The notes under the pieces are model-generated. The model was not told where the DNA came from and made no database searches. It worked only from the letters and a program-made list of their open reading frames with translations. Below, one piece after another: positions 1-5,409 of a stretch of DNA of 6,216 nt (position 1 is the stretch's first letter; every line of letters begins with the position of its first letter). The stretch is from NCBI GenBank assembly GCA_002392625.1, contig DGHJ01000065.1, positions 8,228 through 14,443 on the forward strand, in the 5' to 3' direction. The stretch is from Oscillospiraceae bacterium UBA3851. GTDB taxonomy: Bacteria > Bacillota > Clostridia > Oscillospirales > Oscillospiraceae. The position numbers and the translations under genes were made by a program.

Positions 1-517
1 TCCACCAGACCTCGTTCTCGTCGTTAAAGGCGACGCCGTTGGATTCATAGGTGCCGTATTGCTCCAGCAGGGACGCCAGGCGCAGCACGCCCTCACGGGC
101 CGAGCGGATGTAGGGCAGCACCAGCATGAGGATATCCTCCTCCCCGATGCCGCCGGGCACGTCCTTCTCCCCTCGCTTCGCCGCCTTGCGGTACTCCACC
201 ATGGGGTCTGCAGACAGGACGCGGGGGTTGGAGGTGATGGTCTCCGTGGCGGTCATGCCCACGCCCACCGCGTTGACGCCGGTGGTGCCCCAGACGCCCT
301 CCTTGGGGTCCACGTTGGGGCAGGCGGTGAAGCGCAGGGGGTTATCCGGCAGGTCCACCTCCACGTGGGACAGGACGCTTTTGTACTTTCTCTTTGCCGT
401 TTTGGGATCCACCACGATGACGTGCTTGACGTCGAAGGCGCCGTCGTCGGTGCGGGCAATCATGGTGGAACCGTCATTGCTGGCGTATTTGCCCACCAGC
501 ACTGTAGTGCAAGGCAT
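1..517 (-). CDS. C69-family dipeptidase, N-terminal part (runs off left edge)
   Basis: The first 172 residues of an N-terminal-nucleophile (Ntn) hydrolase of peptidase family C69, cytosolic enzymes that cleave dipeptides. The protein opens MPCTTVLVGKYASNDGSTMI. Cys3, just after the initiator region, is the expected catalytic nucleophile, exposed by N-terminal processing. Other family-like segments are ARTDD (residues 21-25), GTTGVNAVGVGMTATETI (78-95) and EEDILMLVLPYIRSAREGV (126-144). The YGTYESNG stretch near 154-161 also fits the family. Family members are about 470 residues, so roughly the first third is here. The start at 517 is chosen because GGGAGGA lies 8 bases upstream (525-531) and the family motif begins at residue 3. 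It has its own promoter (559-586) and lies behind the terminator of the ADP-ribose operon, so it is probably a separate transcription unit. The family call is from motif recognition; substrate specificity cannot be read. Confidence 0.92.
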   Translation of the reverse strand, partial: MPCTTVLVGKYASNDGSTMIARTDDGAFDVKHVIVVDPKTAKRKYKSVLSHVEVDLPDNPLRFTACPNVDPKEGVWGTTGVNAVGVGMTATETITSNPRVLSADPMVEYRKAAKRGEKDVPGGIGEEDILMLVLPYIRSAREGVLRLASLLEQYGTYESNGVAFNDENEVWW

Positions 518-558
518 GGTTATATCCTCCCTGTTCTCTCTGTTTTTCTACGGGGGAT

Positions 559-586
559 ATTATAGCACACAGTCGGAAAATCTCAA
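559..586 (-). promoter_or_regulatory. Promoter of the dipeptidase gene
   Basis: On the minus strand, -35 TTGAGA (581-586) and a perfect -10 TATAAT (559-564) are separated by 16 bases. TG one base before the -10 gives an extended -10. Transcription would start near 552, leaving a leader of about 35 bases before the ATG at 517. This is seen in sequence only; no start site has been mapped. Confidence 0.75.
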
Positions 587-610
587 GGCCCGGCTTTGCG
601 GTTCCGGGCC
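587..610 (-). other. Short GC-rich hairpin between terminator and promoter
   Basis: GGCCCGG and CCGGGCC form a 7-bp stem with a 10-base loop, directly abutting the -35 of the dipeptidase promoter. There is no good T-run on the minus strand, so it is not a convincing terminator by itself. It could be a secondary stop for readthrough from the operon upstream, or have no role. Confidence 0.35.
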
Positions 611-611
611 A

Positions 612-648
612 AAAGAACGGGACGTGCCGCAAAACAGCACGTCCCGTT
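612..648 (-). terminator. Terminator of the macro/VWA/ADP-ribosylglycohydrolase operon
   Basis: A perfect 12-bp inverted repeat, AACGGGACGTGC (616-627) and GCACGTCCCGTT (637-648), has a 9-base loop. On the minus strand it lies 15 bases after the stop of the ADP-ribosylglycohydrolase gene and is followed by a short CTTTT run. The T-run is short but the stem is strong, and no other terminator follows the operon. Confidence 0.75.
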
Positions 649-663
649 GCCTGGATTCGCCTA

Positions 664-1470
664 TTATTTTGCCGCCAGATACGCCTCCGCGCGCTGGAGG
701 ATCCCCCGCAGGCGGTCGTCCAGCCGAGCGCGGCACTCGGCCTGCAGCGTCTCCGGCACGCCGTAGTACGCCTCGGCGATGGAGCCGGCCATGGCGGCAA
801 TGGTGTCGCTGTCGCCGCCGATGGACACGGCGGTGCGGATCACGTCCTCAAAGTCCGCGCCCTCCAGAAAGGCGATGATGGCCTCCGGCACCGATTTCTG
901 ACAGGTCTCCATGTGGCGGTAGGCGGGCCGGATCTCGTCGCAGGTGCGGTGGAGGTCGTAGCCGAAGCTCCCCTCCACGTACGCACGGATCTCCGCCTTG
1001 CTCTTGCCGGTGCGGGCCAGGAAGATGGCCGCCGCCACGGCCTGTGCGCCCTTGACACCCTCCGGGTGGTCGTGAGACACGTCTGCCGTCAGCTTTGCCA
1101 GGCGCAGCACCGTGTCCAGATCATCATAGAACCAGCCCGCCGGGGAGACCCGCATGCCGCTGCCGTTGCCGCAGCTGTTGTAGGGCCGGGGATCGTCGTC
1201 ATACATCCAGCGGATGAAGCGGGCGCCGTAGCCGCAGTTGGGATAGGCCCGGCCCACGGTCTGCATGGAGCGGATCAGCGCCGCCCGGACGGTTTCATCG
1301 TCATCCGCAGGGCTGACCTGCAGCAGGGCGTCCGCCACCGCCAGCGTCATCACCGTGTCGTCCGTGAAGGTGGACCGGTCCGTGAACAGCGGGAAATCCT
1401 TGGCCTTATAGTTGTTGTAATCAAACTCGTAGGGCGAGCCGATGATATCGCCCAGGATAGCGCCGACCAT
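664..1470 (-). CDS. ADP-ribosylglycohydrolase (DraG/ARH family)
   Basis: A 268-residue protein, usual for compact bacterial members. The family hydrolyses the bond between ADP-ribose and a modified residue or small molecule, using two Mg2+ ions in an all-helical fold; the protein would be cytosolic. Diagnostic motifs are GAILGDIIGSPYE (residues 3-15), FTDDT (35-39, with metal ligands Thr36, Asp37, Asp38), GNGSGMRVSPAGW (101-113), SHDHPEGVKGAQA (132-144) and GGDSDT (218-223, with ligands Asp220, Asp222, Thr223). All expected metal ligands are present, so it is probably active. The start at 1470 fits the conserved opening motif and overlaps the VWA stop by one base (TGATG), with GAGAGAGGG upstream, which points to translational coupling. 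It is the last gene of the operon. Whether the substrate is ADP-ribosyl-arginine, nitrogenase-like targets, or a free ADP-ribosylated compound cannot be told. Confidence 0.93.
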   Translation of the reverse strand: MVGAILGDIIGSPYEFDYNNYKAKDFPLFTDRSTFTDDTVMTLAVADALLQVSPADDDETVRAALIRSMQTVGRAYPNCGYGARFIRWMYDDDPRPYNSCGNGSGMRVSPAGWFYDDLDTVLRLAKLTADVSHDHPEGVKGAQAVAAAIFLARTGKSKAEIRAYVEGSFGYDLHRTCDEIRPAYRHMETCQKSVPEAIIAFLEGADFEDVIRTAVSIGGDSDTIAAMAGSIAEAYYGVPETLQAECRARLDDRLRGILQRAEAYLAAK

Positions 1471-2120
1471 CAGTGATTCCCTCTCTCCTCATAGTCCTTT
1501 GCGATCTCGCAGGCCCAGTCCGCCTGGATAGCCGAACCCTTGCGCAGCTTGCCGATGGTCTGGCTGACCACGGCGAAGTTCAGCGCCGTGCCGGCGCCGT
1601 CGCACTCGTAGCGCACGGCCCGGTCCTCCCGGATGCCGAAGCTGCGGGCGGCGGAGATGGCGTCCATGTTGGCGCCCAGGAACAGAAACTCCCAGCCGTG
1701 CTTCTCCTGCTCATGCTTCACCAGCTTCTGCACCTCGGCGTAGCTGTAGCGGCGGCTGGCGTTCTCCATGCCGTCGGTGGTGATGACGAACACGGTCTTG
1801 CCGGGGCGGTCCTCCTCCCTGGCGTACTTGTGGACGTTGGCAATGTGGCGCACGGCGCCGCCGATGGCGTCCAGCAGCGCGGTGCAGCCGCCTACCCGGT
1901 ACTGCCGGTCGGTCATGGGCTCCACCTTGCGCACGTCCACCCGGTCGTAGAGCACGCTGCTCTCGTTGTCGAAGAGGACGGTGGACAGCAGCGCCTCCCC
2001 CGGCTCCTTCTTCTGCTTTTCCACCATGGCGTTGAAGCCGCCCACGGTGTCCGCCTCCAGCCCCGCCATGGAGCCGCTGCGGTCCAGAATGAATACGATC
2101 TCCGTCAAATGGTTGTTCAT
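1470..2120 (-). CDS. VWA-domain protein with intact MIDAS site
   Basis: A 216-residue soluble protein that is almost entirely one von Willebrand factor A domain, a metal-dependent protein-binding fold. MIDAS (metal ion-dependent adhesion site) residues are visible: DRSGS (13-17, the DxSxS motif, after the hydrophobic strand TEIVFIL), Thr80 in GGCTALLDAIG, and Asp116 in TTDGMEN. No signal peptide or membrane segment is seen, so it acts in the cytosol. The start at 2120 is preferred over upstream in-frame codons. It has an AAGGAGGT ribosome site 7 bases upstream, and longer versions would run through the macro gene in another frame. Small cytosolic VWA proteins of this kind are known in Clostridia and in tellurite-resistance (TerY-like) settings. 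Here it sits between a macro-domain gene and an ADP-ribosylglycohydrolase, suggesting a binding or scaffold role in ADP-ribose signalling. The family is secure; the role is inferred. Confidence 0.92.
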   Translation of the reverse strand: MNNHLTEIVFILDRSGSMAGLEADTVGGFNAMVEKQKKEPGEALLSTVLFDNESSVLYDRVDVRKVEPMTDRQYRVGGCTALLDAIGGAVRHIANVHKYAREEDRPGKTVFVITTDGMENASRRYSYAEVQKLVKHEQEKHGWEFLFLGANMDAISAARSFGIREDRAVRYECDGAGTALNFAVVSQTIGKLRKGSAIQADWACEIAKDYEERGNH

Positions 2121-2127
2121 GTTGTGT

Positions 2128-2170
2128 ACCTCCTTCAGATTTTCTGGTCTGAGTATACCGGCTCTGAAGG
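2128..2170 (-). promoter_or_regulatory. Candidate hairpin covering the VWA ribosome binding site
   Basis: On the minus strand, CCTTCAGA (2163-2170) and TCTGAAGG (2132-2139) form a perfect 8-bp inverted repeat with a 23-base loop. The right arm holds the first four bases of the AAGGAGGT ribosome site (2128-2135). Beyond one mismatch, two further pairs would cover the rest of it. A shorter arm, TCAGA (2148-2152), could compete for the same right arm. In an RNA read through from the macro gene, this could lower VWA translation. A possible -10 (TATACT, 2152-2157) lies in the loop, and an RNA starting there would lack the left arm. This is a structural reading, not an established element. Confidence 0.4.
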
Positions 2171-2195
2171 GGAAAATGGTCAACCGGGCGTTGAC
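2152..2195 (-). promoter_or_regulatory. Possible weak internal promoter with palindrome over the -35
   Basis: On the minus strand, TTGACC (2178-2183) and TATACT (2152-2157) resemble -35 and -10 boxes, but the 20-base spacing is too long for a strong promoter. A hyphenated palindrome, GTCAAC-N5-GTTGAC (2179-2195), overlaps the -35 and has the size of a repressor half-site pair. The 92-base gap between macro and VWA genes is long for an operon whose next junction overlaps, which makes local control plausible. No second copy of the full palindrome was noticed elsewhere in the window. Confidence 0.3.
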
Positions 2196-2212
2196 GTTTT
2201 TAAGGTGGCGCC

Positions 2213-3331
2213 TTATTTCGTCAGCAGCGGCAGATCGCAGTCGTACAGGGCGGTGTTGATGGCCACGATGCTGTACTCGCCCCGCTGGATGAAATACTGC
2301 ACCACCAGGTCCGATTTGCTGCTTCGCGTCAGGGCGTAGCCCGCCTTGCCCAGCAGCTTCTGGGTCTGGTTCAGGTCCAGCCGCAGCCCCACGGCCAGCT
2401 GGATGGCGGTGTTTTTGGTGGGCTGATAGTCCTTTTTGTTGATGATCTTGTTGAACAGCTGGCGGCTCATCTGGGCCCGGTGGTAGACGGCGGAGTCCTT
2501 CTCGTCCCGCTCCCGCAGCAGGTCCATGAGATACTCGCTGAACGTGCTCTCCGTCTGGTCCAGAAGGTCCCGCAGGCTGCCGGCGGCCTGGGGCGCGGCG
2601 GCGGTGTCCGCGGCGGCGGTGGATTTTGCCTTCCGCAGCCAGGGGCGCGTGGTCGCCACATGCTGGTTGATAAGGGCGTTGGCGCCGAAATGGGGCGTAA
2701 AGGAGAGGGCGGAGCCGTCCTCCTCTGCATCCGCCGCCAGGGCGGACTCCTCCCGCAGCTCGTCCCGGCGCCGGGGCCGGGTGTGCTCCTTTTCCGTCTG
2801 TTCGCTGACGTATTGGTCGTCCACATAGCTCTTCAGGTCGTCGAACAGGGATCCCGCCAGCTTGAACGCCTCGGCGTTGAAGACCACCAGATAGATCTGC
2901 ATATCGTGGGAGAGCAGGTAGTCCGTAAAGGCCCGGATGGCAACCGACAGCGCCAGGTCGCGGGGGAAGCCGTAGCTGCCCGCGGCCATCAGCGGGAAGG
3001 CCACCGAGCGGCACCTCCGCTCCCCGGCCAGCTCAAGCGCCGCATCGTAGGCGCTGCGCAGCAGCGCCGCCTCACCGTGGCCGCCGCCCTGCCAGGCGGG
3101 GCTGACGGTGTGCAGCACGTATCTGGCCGGCAGATCGTAGGCCCGCGTGGCCACGGAATGACCCGGCGCGATGGCGCCGATCTTTTTCCGGGCCTCCAGC
3201 AGCCTGGGCCCCGCCGCGGCGTGGACGGCGGAATCCGTCCCGTCGCCGATTACCGGCCGGGGGTTGGCCGTGTTGACGATGGCGTCCACCCGCATCTTCG
3301 TGATGTCGTTGCGCACGATGGTAAACGGCAT
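2213..3331 (-). CDS. Macro-domain protein with C-terminal HTH-like region
   Basis: A 372-residue soluble protein in three parts. Residues 1-170 are a macro domain, which binds or hydrolyses ADP-ribose: Asp9 (NDIT), VDAIVNTANP (15-24), GDGTDSAVHAAAG (29-41), IHTV-like YVLHTVSP (71-78) and FPLMAAGSYGFP (112-123) match the ADP-ribose-binding loops. Residues about 175-255 are charged and Ala-rich, likely a flexible linker. Residues about 255-372 form a helical region with an XRE-like helix-turn-helix look (AVYHRAQMSRQLFNKII at 281-297, then TAIQLAVGLRLDLNQTQKLL at 308-327). This architecture occurs in other Clostridia from general recognition. The start at 3331 fits the domain start and has AGAGG 7 bases upstream. 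It is first in the operon with VWA and ADP-ribosylglycohydrolase genes, behind the promoter at 3367-3395. The C-terminal region may bind DNA, RNA or protein, so it could sense ADP-ribose and regulate; this is inference. Confidence 0.9.
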   Translation of the reverse strand: MPFTIVRNDITKMRVDAIVNTANPRPVIGDGTDSAVHAAAGPRLLEARKKIGAIAPGHSVATRAYDLPARYVLHTVSPAWQGGGHGEAALLRSAYDAALELAGERRCRSVAFPLMAAGSYGFPRDLALSVAIRAFTDYLLSHDMQIYLVVFNAEAFKLAGSLFDDLKSYVDDQYVSEQTEKEHTRPRRRDELREESALAADAEEDGSALSFTPHFGANALINQHVATTRPWLRKAKSTAAADTAAAPQAAGSLRDLLDQTESTFSEYLMDLLRERDEKDSAVYHRAQMSRQLFNKIINKKDYQPTKNTAIQLAVGLRLDLNQTQKLLGKAGYALTRSSKSDLVVQYFIQRGEYSIVAINTALYDCDLPLLTK

Positions 3332-3366
3332 GCTATCGCCTCTTTCTTCGTGGGAATGCTGCCTGC

Positions 3367-3395
3367 ATTATATACGCATTTTCCCGTTCTGACAA
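3367..3395 (-). promoter_or_regulatory. Promoter of the macro/VWA/ADP-ribosylglycohydrolase operon
   Basis: On the minus strand, -35 TTGTCA (3390-3395) and a perfect -10 TATAAT (3367-3372) have the ideal 17-base spacing. The start point would be near 3360, giving a leader of about 29 bases. No other strong promoter was seen upstream of the operon. Confidence 0.78.
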
Positions 3396-3437
3396 GAGGA
3401 CCGCCCTTTTGGGGGCAGTTTTCGTGCAGAATGGGGG

Positions 3438-3467
3438 TTGACGCGATCGGGCCCGGCAGTGTATTAT
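3438..3467 (+). promoter_or_regulatory. Promoter of the yitT-family gene
   Basis: -35 TTGACG (3438-3443) and -10 TATTAT (3462-3467) are separated by 18 bases. The spacer contains the palindromes CGATCG and CGGGCCCG, which might be an operator but may be chance in GC-rich DNA. It diverges from the macro operon promoter, with 42 bases between the two -35 boxes. The leader would be about 85 bases, longer than for the other genes here. Confidence 0.6.
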
Positions 3468-3560
3468 ATGGAGCTTGGTGGCAGTCCTCTTTTTCCGCGG
3501 AGAGGGAGAGACCCTGTCCCCTGTTCCAAATTATTTTGTCAGATAAAGAGAGAAAACGCC

Positions 3561-4493
3561 ATGAAAAAACGCCTGAAGAATCTGAAGTTTGAACCCAAAA
3601 CCTTCGCCACGGACGTCCTGTTTGACATCATCGGCTGCGTGCTCTACGGCGCCGGCATCTACAACTTCGCCTACACCGCCAACTTTGCCCCCGGCGGCGT
3701 TTCGGGTCTGTCCATTCTGATCAATATTCTGACCAGCAAGATCCCCTTCTTCCAGAACAGCACGATCCCCTTCCTCCACGGCGGGATCTCCATCGGTCTT
3801 GCCATGATCCTAATCAATATTCCCATCGTGATCATCTGCTTCCGGGCGCTGGGACTGGAGTTCTTCTTCCGCTCCGTCAAGACGATCCTGATCTCCTCCC
3901 TGATCGTGGACCACTTGATGCCCCATCTGTGGACCTATCAGGGTTCCCCCATGCTGGCGGCCATCTTTGGCGGCGTGCTGGCCGGCGCGGGCCTTTCCTG
4001 CATCTACATGCGCGACTCCTCCACCGGCGGCTCCGACTTCGTGATCCTGGCCATCCAGAAGAAGAATCCCCACCTGTCCATCGGCATGGTCTCCCTGGTG
4101 GTGGATGGCGTCGTCATCCTGCTGGGCGGCATCGTCTACGGCACCGTGGACGCGGCGCTGTACGGCCTGCTGATGACCATTACCTACAGCCTGATTATCG
4201 ACAAGATCATGCTGGGCAACGACTCCCGCAAGCTGCTGACCATCATCACCACCAACGGCGATGAGATCTCCCGCCGCATCAACGACGAGGTGGCCCGCGG
4301 CGTGACCATTATCACCGGAAAAGGCGCCTATACCGGCGAGGACAAGAGCGTCCTGCTGTGCGCCTGCTCCAACGCCCAGGTCTATAAGGTCAAGCACATC
4401 GTATACGGTATGGACCAGAAATCCTTCATCATGGTCAGCTCGGTGGACGCCGCCTTCGGCGAGGGCTTCAAGCCCCAGGACGTGAACCCCTGA
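3561..4493 (+). CDS. YitT-family membrane protein (YitT TM region + DUF2179)
   Basis: A 310-residue inner-membrane protein of normal family length. Residues about 15-215 hold roughly five or six hydrophobic segments (for example 20-35, 75-95, 130-150, 173-195). They also carry the family motifs NFAPGGVSGLSIL (41-53) and RDSSTGGSDFVI (151-162). Residues about 222-310 form the soluble C-terminal DUF2179 domain, with VTIITGKGAYTGEDKSVLLC (248-267). The start at 3561 (MKKRLKNLKFEPK) gives the typical short basic N-terminus. The reading frame is open further upstream, but there it would run into the promoter. The ribosome site (AAAGAGAG, 8 bases upstream) is weak. The molecular function of the family is not settled; a transport or small-ligand role is often suggested. 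It is a single-gene unit, divergent from the ADP-ribose operon, and no functional link is evident. Confidence 0.93.
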   Translation: MKKRLKNLKFEPKTFATDVLFDIIGCVLYGAGIYNFAYTANFAPGGVSGLSILINILTSKIPFFQNSTIPFLHGGISIGLAMILINIPIVIICFRALGLEFFFRSVKTILISSLIVDHLMPHLWTYQGSPMLAAIFGGVLAGAGLSCIYMRDSSTGGSDFVILAIQKKNPHLSIGMVSLVVDGVVILLGGIVYGTVDAALYGLLMTITYSLIIDKIMLGNDSRKLLTIITTNGDEISRRINDEVARGVTIITGKGAYTGEDKSVLLCACSNAQVYKVKHIVYGMDQKSFIMVSSVDAAFGEGFKPQDVNP

Positions 4494-4515
4494 GCGGACG
4501 ACCCATTGCGAATCC

Positions 4516-4575
4516 GGCGCAGAACAAGCGGGATAAGGCGACTGCGCCGCCTTATCGCGAGGCCTCCGGCCTCGC
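4516..4575. repeat. Two adjacent GC-rich hairpins with a competing stem
   Basis: This lies within the 155-base gap between the yitT-family stop and the tRNA. GATAAGGCG (4532-4540) pairs with CGCCTTATC (4548-4556), 9 bp with a 7-base loop. Directly next to it, GCGAGGCC (4557-4564) pairs with GGCCTCGC (4568-4575), 8 bp with a 3-base loop. A competing 7-bp stem joins GGCGCAG (4516-4522) to CTGCGCC (4542-4548). There is no T-run after any of them, so they are not classical terminators. They could protect the 3' end of the yitT mRNA or be part of a dispersed intergenic repeat; the window shows only one copy. No coding sequence is supported here. Confidence 0.5.
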
Positions 4576-4604
4576 ATTCGAACGGACTTGTCCTCCCACA
4601 CCAG

Positions 4605-4648
4605 TCTCCACCAAAGAAAAGCACCGGACAAAGTCCGGTGCTTTTCTT

Positions 4649-4657
<9 letters not shown>
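4605..4657. terminator. Bidirectional terminator in a 25-bp-arm palindrome
   Basis: A perfect inverted repeat with 25-base arms (4605-4629 and 4633-4657) and a 3-base loop. The core GCACCGGAC / GTCCGGTGC is flanked by an AAAGAAAA run on one side and TTTTCTTT on the other. Each strand therefore reads as a GC stem followed by a T-rich run. It can end the yitT-family transcript on the plus strand and the tRNA-Ala transcript on the minus strand. The right arm includes the last nine bases of the tRNA gene (4649-4657), and the left arm repeats them as TCTCCACCA on the opposite strand, so the symmetry extends well beyond what termination needs. Confidence 0.85.
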
Positions 4658-4724
<67 letters not shown>

Positions 4725-4756
4725 ATATGAACTTGTTCGCTGCTGTCAGCTTGATT

Positions 4757-4785
4757 AATATAGCAGACTCGAAACGGATTGTCAA
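4757..4785 (-). promoter_or_regulatory. Promoter of tRNA-Ala
   Basis: On the minus strand, a perfect -35 TTGACA (4780-4785), 17-base spacing and -10 TATATT (4757-4762), with TG one base before it. The start is expected near 4750, giving a 5' leader of about 25 bases to be removed from the tRNA precursor. This is among the best promoter matches in the window, as expected for a stable RNA. Confidence 0.82.
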
Positions 4786-4790
4786 CCCCT

Positions 4791-4812
4791 AATTTTCAAA
4801 AAAACGAAAATT
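4791..4812 (-). promoter_or_regulatory. AT-rich UP-element-like tract with inverted repeat
   Basis: AATTTTC (4791-4797) and GAAAATT (4806-4812) flank an eight-base A-rich loop. Read on the minus strand, this 22-base tract ends 5 bases upstream of the tRNA -35, the place where the RNA polymerase alpha subunit binds UP elements. It stands out against the GC-rich surroundings. It also lies upstream of the divergent GtrA promoter, though farther from it (33 bases). The UP-element role is inferred. Confidence 0.5.
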
Positions 4813-4845
4813 CTCAACGAGGCAAACCGGCATGGAGATCACCCG

Positions 4846-4874
4846 TTGCATTTCCGCAAAACTTGCGCTACAAT
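4846..4874 (+). promoter_or_regulatory. Promoter of the GtrA-family gene
   Basis: -35 TTGCAT (4846-4851) and -10 TACAAT (4869-4874) with 17-base spacing. Transcription would begin near 4881, about 23 bases before the ATG at 4904. It rules out the in-frame ATG at 4832, which lies upstream of the promoter. Confidence 0.7.
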
Positions 4875-4903
4875 GGGACAAACGACAAAACAAGGAGCGA
4901 ACT

Positions 4904-5353
4904 ATGGATAAGAAAGAATGGATCCGCACGCTGAAATTCGTAGGCTTCTCCATCTCCGCCGGCGTCATTCAGATCGTCACCTTTACCCTGCTCACGGAGT
5001 TCACCCCCATGTCCTACTGGCCGCGCTATCTCATCGCGCTGGTGCTGTCGGTGATCTGGAACTTCACGTTCAACCGCAAGTTTACCTTCCAGTCCGCCAA
5101 CAACGTGCCCGTAGCTATGCTCAAGGTGTTCGGCTACTACTGCGTGTTCACCCCCCTGTCCACCATTTTGGGCAACTATCTGGTGGAGAAGGCCGGATGG
5201 AACGATTATCTGGTCACCGCCCTCAACATGATCATCAACTTCGTCACAGAGTATCTCTTCGACCGCTTTGTGGTGTTTGGCGCCAGCATTGACACCAATG
5301 ACCGCGCCAAAAAACAGGCGGAAGCGGAGCAGGCTGCAGAGGAAAGCAAATAA
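4904..5353 (+). CDS. GtrA-family membrane protein
   Basis: A 149-residue protein with four predicted membrane segments (about 11-30, 39-58, 70-92, 102-122), the usual GtrA layout and length. Family motifs are SVIWNFTFNRKFTF (49-62), after the second helix, and NFVTEYLFDRFVVFG (112-126) near the end. Residues 127-149 form a charged, Ala/Glu-rich cytosolic tail. GtrA-like proteins are thought to help move undecaprenyl-linked sugars across the membrane for cell-surface polysaccharide modification, usually with a GtrB-type glycosyltransferase. No such partner is in this window. The start at 4904 is chosen for AAGGAG 6 bases upstream and the promoter at 4846-4874; the frame is open further upstream. 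It is a single-gene unit ending at a strong terminator. Confidence 0.93.
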   Translation: MDKKEWIRTLKFVGFSISAGVIQIVTFTLLTEFTPMSYWPRYLIALVLSVIWNFTFNRKFTFQSANNVPVAMLKVFGYYCVFTPLSTILGNYLVEKAGWNDYLVTALNMIINFVTEYLFDRFVVFGASIDTNDRAKKQAEAEQAAEESK

Positions 5354-5362
5354 GGAACCCGC

Positions 5363-5397
5363 AAAAGACGGCCTGCCGAGTCGGCAGGCCGTCTTTT
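5363..5397. terminator. Bidirectional terminator between GtrA and HutD-like genes
   Basis: A perfect inverted repeat with 17-base arms (5363-5379 and 5381-5397): AAAAGACGGCCTGCCGA on the left and its complement on the right, ending in TTTT. Each strand shows a GC-rich stem followed by a T-run. It lies 9 bases after the GtrA stop and 12 bases after the convergent HutD-like stop, so it can serve both. Confidence 0.92.
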
Positions 5398-5409
5398 ATT
5401 GCATTTCCA

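Noticed and set aside
1473..2339. Plus-strand open frame of about 288 residues
   Set aside because: It is antisense to the VWA gene, which has clear MIDAS motifs; the composition is typical of a shadow frame.
2121..3014. Long N-terminal extension of the VWA reading frame on the minus strand
   Set aside because: It overlaps the macro-domain gene in another frame, is Pro/Gly/Arg-rich without domain motifs, and the perfect ribosome site lies just before the ATG at 2120.
3400..3423. Possible terminator: imperfect GC hairpin followed by TTTTC on the plus strand
   Set aside because: The stem has a mismatch and only short paired runs, and no plus-strand gene lies upstream that would need it.
2480..3592. 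Long plus-strand open frame of about 370 residues
   Set aside because: It is antisense to the macro gene, has GC-driven Gly/Arg/Val-rich composition and no recognisable motif, and runs into the yitT promoter and start.
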